From Saccharina japonica (lineage: Eukaryota; Sar; Phaeophyceae; Laminariales; Laminariaceae): a DNA stretch of 64,000 nucleotides. The position numbers and the translations under genes were made by a program. The stretch is from contig MEHQ01002761.1 in NCBI GenBank assembly GCA_008828725.1, forward strand, positions 62,001-126,000, read 5' to 3'. The notes below the pieces were generated by a model. That model saw nothing but the letters and a program-made list of their open reading frames with translations. It did no database searches and was not told the DNA's origin. Of the stretch, positions 60,030-64,000 are shown piece by piece (position 1 is the stretch's first letter; each line of letters starts with the position of its first letter).

Positions 60030-62960
60030 TGAAACTGACTTGGATGAAGTAGGGGGGGTCGAAACGAGCTTGGTTTTTGTACAGGGGCGAAACGCCTTTG
60101 GTTTATTGTGTGAACAAAAATTGACTGCAATTCTGTGTAGATGGTCGCAACATACTTCGTTATTTTGTGAAGGGCGGTTTGTGTGTTTGTGCCGCGAATA
60201 ACTTCTTCTGTGAGGGGGTGAACATTGACTTGAGTTCACTGTAGGTATCGGAGTTTGCCTGTTTTTGGTGTGGGGTTCGAAACTGTCTTGGGTTTACGTT
60301 GTTTCGGTATAGGAATACACGAGGTTTTTGTTCTAGCAAAACAATACTCGATGTTGGTGTGTTGATATAAATCGAACGAGTTCAAGTGTGGGTACTTAGT
60401 TATTGAGTATGTGGTAGAAATTGACGTAGTTTTATCGTGGGAAATTGTCTTGGTTTCAAAATCGTGATCCACATTGACCACGCATGCACCCCTTTCGAGA
60501 CGGAGGGGGGGGGGGGGGTGTACTCCATGTTAGTGGGCAGCGGCCGTTGAGTCATATGACCATAGACGCCTCGCCATCCTACAATGCCGGGACGGAGGCG
60601 CGTGGGTTTCACCAACCAGGCAGACATTGCTTGCCACCAGCGCGAAGCGCGCCGTGAGGTATTGGGCCGAGTCGCATGGAGGGTGAGCTGCATCCTGCTA
60701 AGAGAACCGCCTCTGAGGCGGACATTGCATATGGACGACAGCTTCAATGAGTTATATTTAATTTCTGGTGTGCCACTTCGGAGACAGCAATGGTTTCACT
60801 ATGTAACTGCCTCGCGGGTGCCTTACCATATTAACACTACGTGATACGACCATTCCCCTTGTGCGGAGCAAAGGTTCTCCACCCCGCACAAATGATCTAC
60901 TCGACCGCCAGCTTTGGTGACCGCCAAAAAAACAAACCAAAAAAAAAGCACCCTGGTTGTCTAGCTCACGCAGCGAGTGGCGTGTTTTACAGCGTCGTTG
61001 CCAACCGACGCCATCCCAACCTATAAATATATCATATATTTATAGGGGGGGGTGGTGTAAAGTGACTTGAGTTTACTCTAGGTATCGCAGTCTGCGTTTT
61101 TTATGTGGGGTTCGAAACTGTCTAAGGTTTTGGTAGTTTCTGGATAGAAATACACGAGGTTTTTGTTAAAGCAAAACAATACTTGATTTTGATGTGTTAC
61201 TATAAATCGACTGAGCTCAAGTGTGGGTAGTTAGTTATTGAATACGTGGTTGAAATTGACTTAGTTTTATCGTGGAATATTGTCTTGGTTTCAAAATGGT
61301 GATCGCAATTGACTTGATTTAGGTGTTAGGTTCAGAGTTTGTTTATTTCTGCGTCGTGGTCGAATTTGTCTTGTTTTTCTTGCGAGCGGTCGTGATTGTT
61401 TCGATATTTCTTGCGGGGGGTCGAAATTGACTTCATTCGTTTGCTTCCAGGGATACCGACGTCTTGGTTTTACTAAGGAAATCGATGCGTACAGCCTCTT
61501 TGTGTGCGGGCTGAAAACAAGTGACTTGGTTTTGATGTGTAATTTCCAAAGGTGCACCGTGCACCGCTAACCCGTACCTCGCTGTTCGAAGGACAGCTTG
61601 ACGAGTTTGATAGATATGGCCCTTCATGATTTTTCGCCGCAGCGTTCCTTATTAGTTTTATCTCGTTGTATTTATGAATCCACTGGTGTATATATATGTG
61701 AAGTATGCAGCGCATCACCCTGTCGACTGCGAATAGCCTGCGCTCTCGGCTGCCTACTCAAGTCGCACTCTTACTTTGCTTCTGCTGCTGCCAATTGCAG
61801 TACATCACAGCAACAGAAGCGGCAGAGACGCCCAGGTGTACAGATTGCAGGGTCTGATAAGTACAGCATCTCTAAAGTACAACAGTAGGGGCCCAGAGCA
61901 ACACAGCGCAGACGAAAAACCGAATGCGCGTGGTCTTGTGTTTTTTTCTGCTGTCGGGCGGCAGGCGTGTATATATATATATCATTGTATTTAGCTGGTT
62001 TTAGAGCGCACTCTGCGTGCTAGTCTGCTGTCTGCGGTGTCTGGTGTCTGGGTTACGTACACAATACAAAACAATTTTTTGAAAAAAAAATCAGCATGCA
62101 CTCGCCGAATATTGAACTCACTCCTTCGAATCCCAAATGGGGCATCGTGACTAATTTACCATATCGCCAAAGCTCAATGCTTCTACGTCGTATTTATCGA
62201 GGCGCGCGCACACACGCGCGACACATATTATGGACAGTCCAGCGGCAGATGAGAGAACCATGGTGAATCTTGATGACTGAGGACGGATAGAAGCCCCCGA
62301 TACAGCAACTACTATTAGCTACAGAAGGAAACGGCGGGTATGCCGCACGTGCTTGGTTTGGCCCGCTCCTGCTTGTTGTGATCGGCAGGGTTGTAACGTA
62401 TGTTGTAGTCGTTTCGTGCTATCCGATCGTTACCTTTCAGTCCAAAATCAGATTGCATCTGCGACACTCAACGTTAGCACAGAAAGATGGACGCTTGATC
62501 ACGGACCGCAGGCTCCGATAAACACACCATACATTTCATATTCACATCAATACAGCGCGGGTCGACGGATCACACACCCACCGTTTTACTTGCTGGTGCC
62601 TTATGGGCGGCAGCATTGTAACGTTGTATATTCTGCATATTTTTGTTGTCTACCCTTGGTTCACTGTAATCGCTGGGAGGTCTGCTCATGATGTCGTGAC
62701 AGGGCGAAATGTAGGTTATTCTTTATGGGGGGATCCGTACAAACTAATGCCTCATACAGAGCATGCGACAAATCGTTGTAGCCACTCCCGGCGAAAACAA
62801 CAAATAAAAACTATGGCGCTTGGTATTCGAGCTAAATGCTCGGATCAAACCTTGACAAACGTGTCCGGCTAGGATTGCCATGTCGACGTGCTTACGTAGA
62901 TTTTCGCAAGAGCGTGCTCGTAGGAAGATATATGTTCTAAACAGGACGGACCCTTCAGAA
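60030..62960 (+). repeat. Diverged relative of duplication 2 modules
   Basis: Modules occur in order: GAAATTGACTTGG minisatellites at 60030-60480 and 61060-61530 (these two also share about 250 bp with each other), a GCACCGTGCA block near 61555, a GATTGCAGGGTC block near 61845, GTCTGGGTTACGTAC near 62045, a tRNA-like segment at 62101-62172, and a relative of the 733-bp repeat at about 62600-62960. The same modules recur at 18-24 kb and 32-34 kb in different order and orientation. R4 copy d (60500-60600, with a G run) interrupts it. A plus-strand frame at 60584-60844 is unrecognised. Confidence 0.5.
62101..62172 (-). repeat. tRNA-like segment, copy 4
   Basis: On the minus strand GATATGGTAAATTAG, a CCCC/GGGG anticodon-like hairpin, and GAGTTCAATATTC lie in tRNA order. 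It is next to GTCTGGGTTACGTAC, as copy 3 is. A degenerate SINE head is likely. Confidence 0.4.
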
Positions 62961-63428
62961 ACATATCTATACATGCACGAGGGTATATTCCAATATGTGA
63001 CTGAAATTGCATCCAAAATCCCGCGAACCACATGGTTGTCGAATAATTTCCAGGTGTTCCCCTCCGGTCATATATCCTCTTCATTCAAACCGTACCTAAA
63101 CGTTCCTTTAGCAAATAAACAGCGGTACAGTGTCCGATTGTTCGACGGTGTGGCAGGCATTCACCCTCCCCGCCGAGCTCCATCGAGATTTTGTTTAGAC
63201 CATCTTAATGCAGCGCGTGGATGCCAAAGTCGTTTAGTCGAATCATACCGTCGACAGATCTAGAAGCTGTAAGCGTGACAGCTTTTACATCCTTGCTGTC
63301 CCACACTCGCCACATGATGTTGTTCAGGTATTCCAACCGGCGTAGCCAGTACCCCGTATCCGGCGATAATGGGGCGTTGTTCACGCGATGTCTGCATCAA
63401 GCGGGGGGGGTTCGCTGCCAAAGATAAT
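62961..63428. other. Upstream region of third EsV-1-7 gene
   Basis: A minor plus-strand frame ends CLHQAGGVRC just before 63428, which resembles the first half of an EsV-1-7 repeat. It may be an upstream repeat out of frame with the gene that follows, or separated from it by an unseen intron. No promoter is recognised. Confidence 0.3.
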
Positions 63429-64000
63429 ATGAGGGCTTACTACAAGCAACACGCGGAGGACGGCATGGTGAGAACAAGAAGCAGATTGTGCGTATTTGAC
63501 TCCTGCAAGAAGAACCCGAATTTCAATGTTGAGGGCAGCAAGACGGCGGTGTACTGCAAGCAACATGCTGAGGACGGCATGGTGAACGTCCGCGAGAAGC
63601 GTTGCCCACATGACTCCTGCATGAAGCGTCCGAGTTTCAATGTCGAGGGCAGCAAGACAGCGGCGTACTGCAAGCTACATGCGGAGGACGGCATGGTGAT
63701 CCCTCGCGACAAGCGTTGCTCATATGACACCTGCTTTGAGCAACCAAGTTTCAATGTCGAGGGCAGCAACATGGCGGTGTACAGCAAGCTTCATGCTGAG
63801 GACGGCATGGTGAACGTTCGCGACAAGCGTTGCTCATATGACACTTGCATTAGGCAACCAAGTTTCAATGTCGAGGGCAGCAACATGGCGGTGTACTGCA
63901 AGCTACATGCTGAGGACGGCATGGTAGATATTGTCACCCGGCGTTGCTCACATGAGACCTGCACCAAGGCACCGACCTGGGATGTAATAACTGGTGGTAC
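63429..64000 (+). CDS. EsV-1-7 repeat protein, partial at window end
   Basis: The frame is open from an ATG at 63429 to the window edge (190 codons). It starts within a half repeat (MRAYYKQHAEDGMV, where Tyr replaces the usual Cys). Four full EsV-1-7 repeats follow, with LCVFDSC, RCPHDSC, RCSYDTC and RCSYDTC heads, then the beginning of a fifth (RCSHETC) that turns into a diverged APTWDV end like the last repeats of the gene at 3384. One repeat has Ser for the third Cys (YSKLH). Repeats here are more alike than those at 3-11 kb, suggesting recent internal duplication. The true start may lie in an upstream exon because the first repeat is incomplete. Confidence 0.8.
   Translation, partial: MRAYYKQHAEDGMVRTRSRLCVFDSCKKNPNFNVEGSKTAVYCKQHAEDGMVNVREKRCPHDSCMKRPSFNVEGSKTAAYCKLHAEDGMVIPRDKRCSYDTCFEQPSFNVEGSNMAVYSKLHAEDGMVNVRDKRCSYDTCIRQPSFNVEGSNMAVYCKLHAEDGMVDIVTRRCSHETCTKAPTWDVITGG

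Noticed and set aside
1-64000. CRISPR arrays, prokaryotic operons or an integrated large virus genome
   Set aside because: No spaced direct repeats with unique spacers, no ribosome binding sites or packed genes, and no virus structural genes. EsV-1-7 repeats alone do not indicate viral DNA, because the family is mainly a host one in brown algae.

Overview
The window reads as a brown-algal (Ectocarpales-type) nuclear genomic contig. The decisive evidence is three cysteine/histidine repeat arrays that match the EsV-1-7 repeat exactly (C-x4-C-x16-C-x2-H-x12). This family is strongly expanded in brown algae and is known from the Ectocarpus developmental regulator IMMEDIATE UPRIGHT. Other support comes from GT-AG introns of about 1 kb, a very high load of dispersed and tandem repeats, and an assembly gap of Ns. 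No prokaryotic features (operons, ribosome binding sites, CRISPR) are seen.

Layout. 0-2.3 kb: a possible exon at the very edge, then dispersed repeats. 2.3-12.3 kb: an old, diverged inverted duplication. Its arms each carry an EsV-1-7 gene, the left one intact (3384-4742, +) and the right one broken (11145-9601, -), so the two point at each other. The spacer holds a tyrosine-recombinase fossil and a pair of direct repeats. 12.3-16.9 kb: no recognised gene. 16.9-26.1 kb: a second, much younger inverted duplication whose outer ends and interior carry a short motif able to form a hairpin ('box B'). 26.1-37.8 kb: mostly repeats, including CCAAT-bearing tandem repeats, TTAA-flanked MITEs, an N gap, two identical 733-bp direct repeats and tRNA-like segments. 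38.3-41.9 kb: the clearest single-copy host gene, a four-exon MAPEG-like membrane protein on the minus strand, with a 75-bp tandem repeat in its second intron. 42.3-43.4 kb: a non-autonomous hAT-type element with TIRs and an 8-bp target duplication. 44.3-51.7 kb: a third inverted pair made of dense TACTCCGAGTA palindromes, enclosing an open frame for a zinc-finger/acidic protein (about 48.1-48.8 kb). 51.7-63.4 kb: mostly unassigned, with small open frames and a diverged relative of the 17-26 kb repeat modules. 63.4-64 kb: the start of a third EsV-1-7 gene running off the window.

Functional reading. The only families I can assign are EsV-1-7 (cysteine/histidine repeats, presumed metal- or nucleic-acid-binding regulators) and MAPEG-like (membrane eicosanoid/glutathione metabolism superfamily). 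The rest is repeat-driven architecture. The most unusual signals are two short conserved motifs, box A (hammerhead-ribozyme-like layout) and box B (covarying hairpin plus a GCAA motif). They occur four and seven times, and they lie next to each other in one copy.
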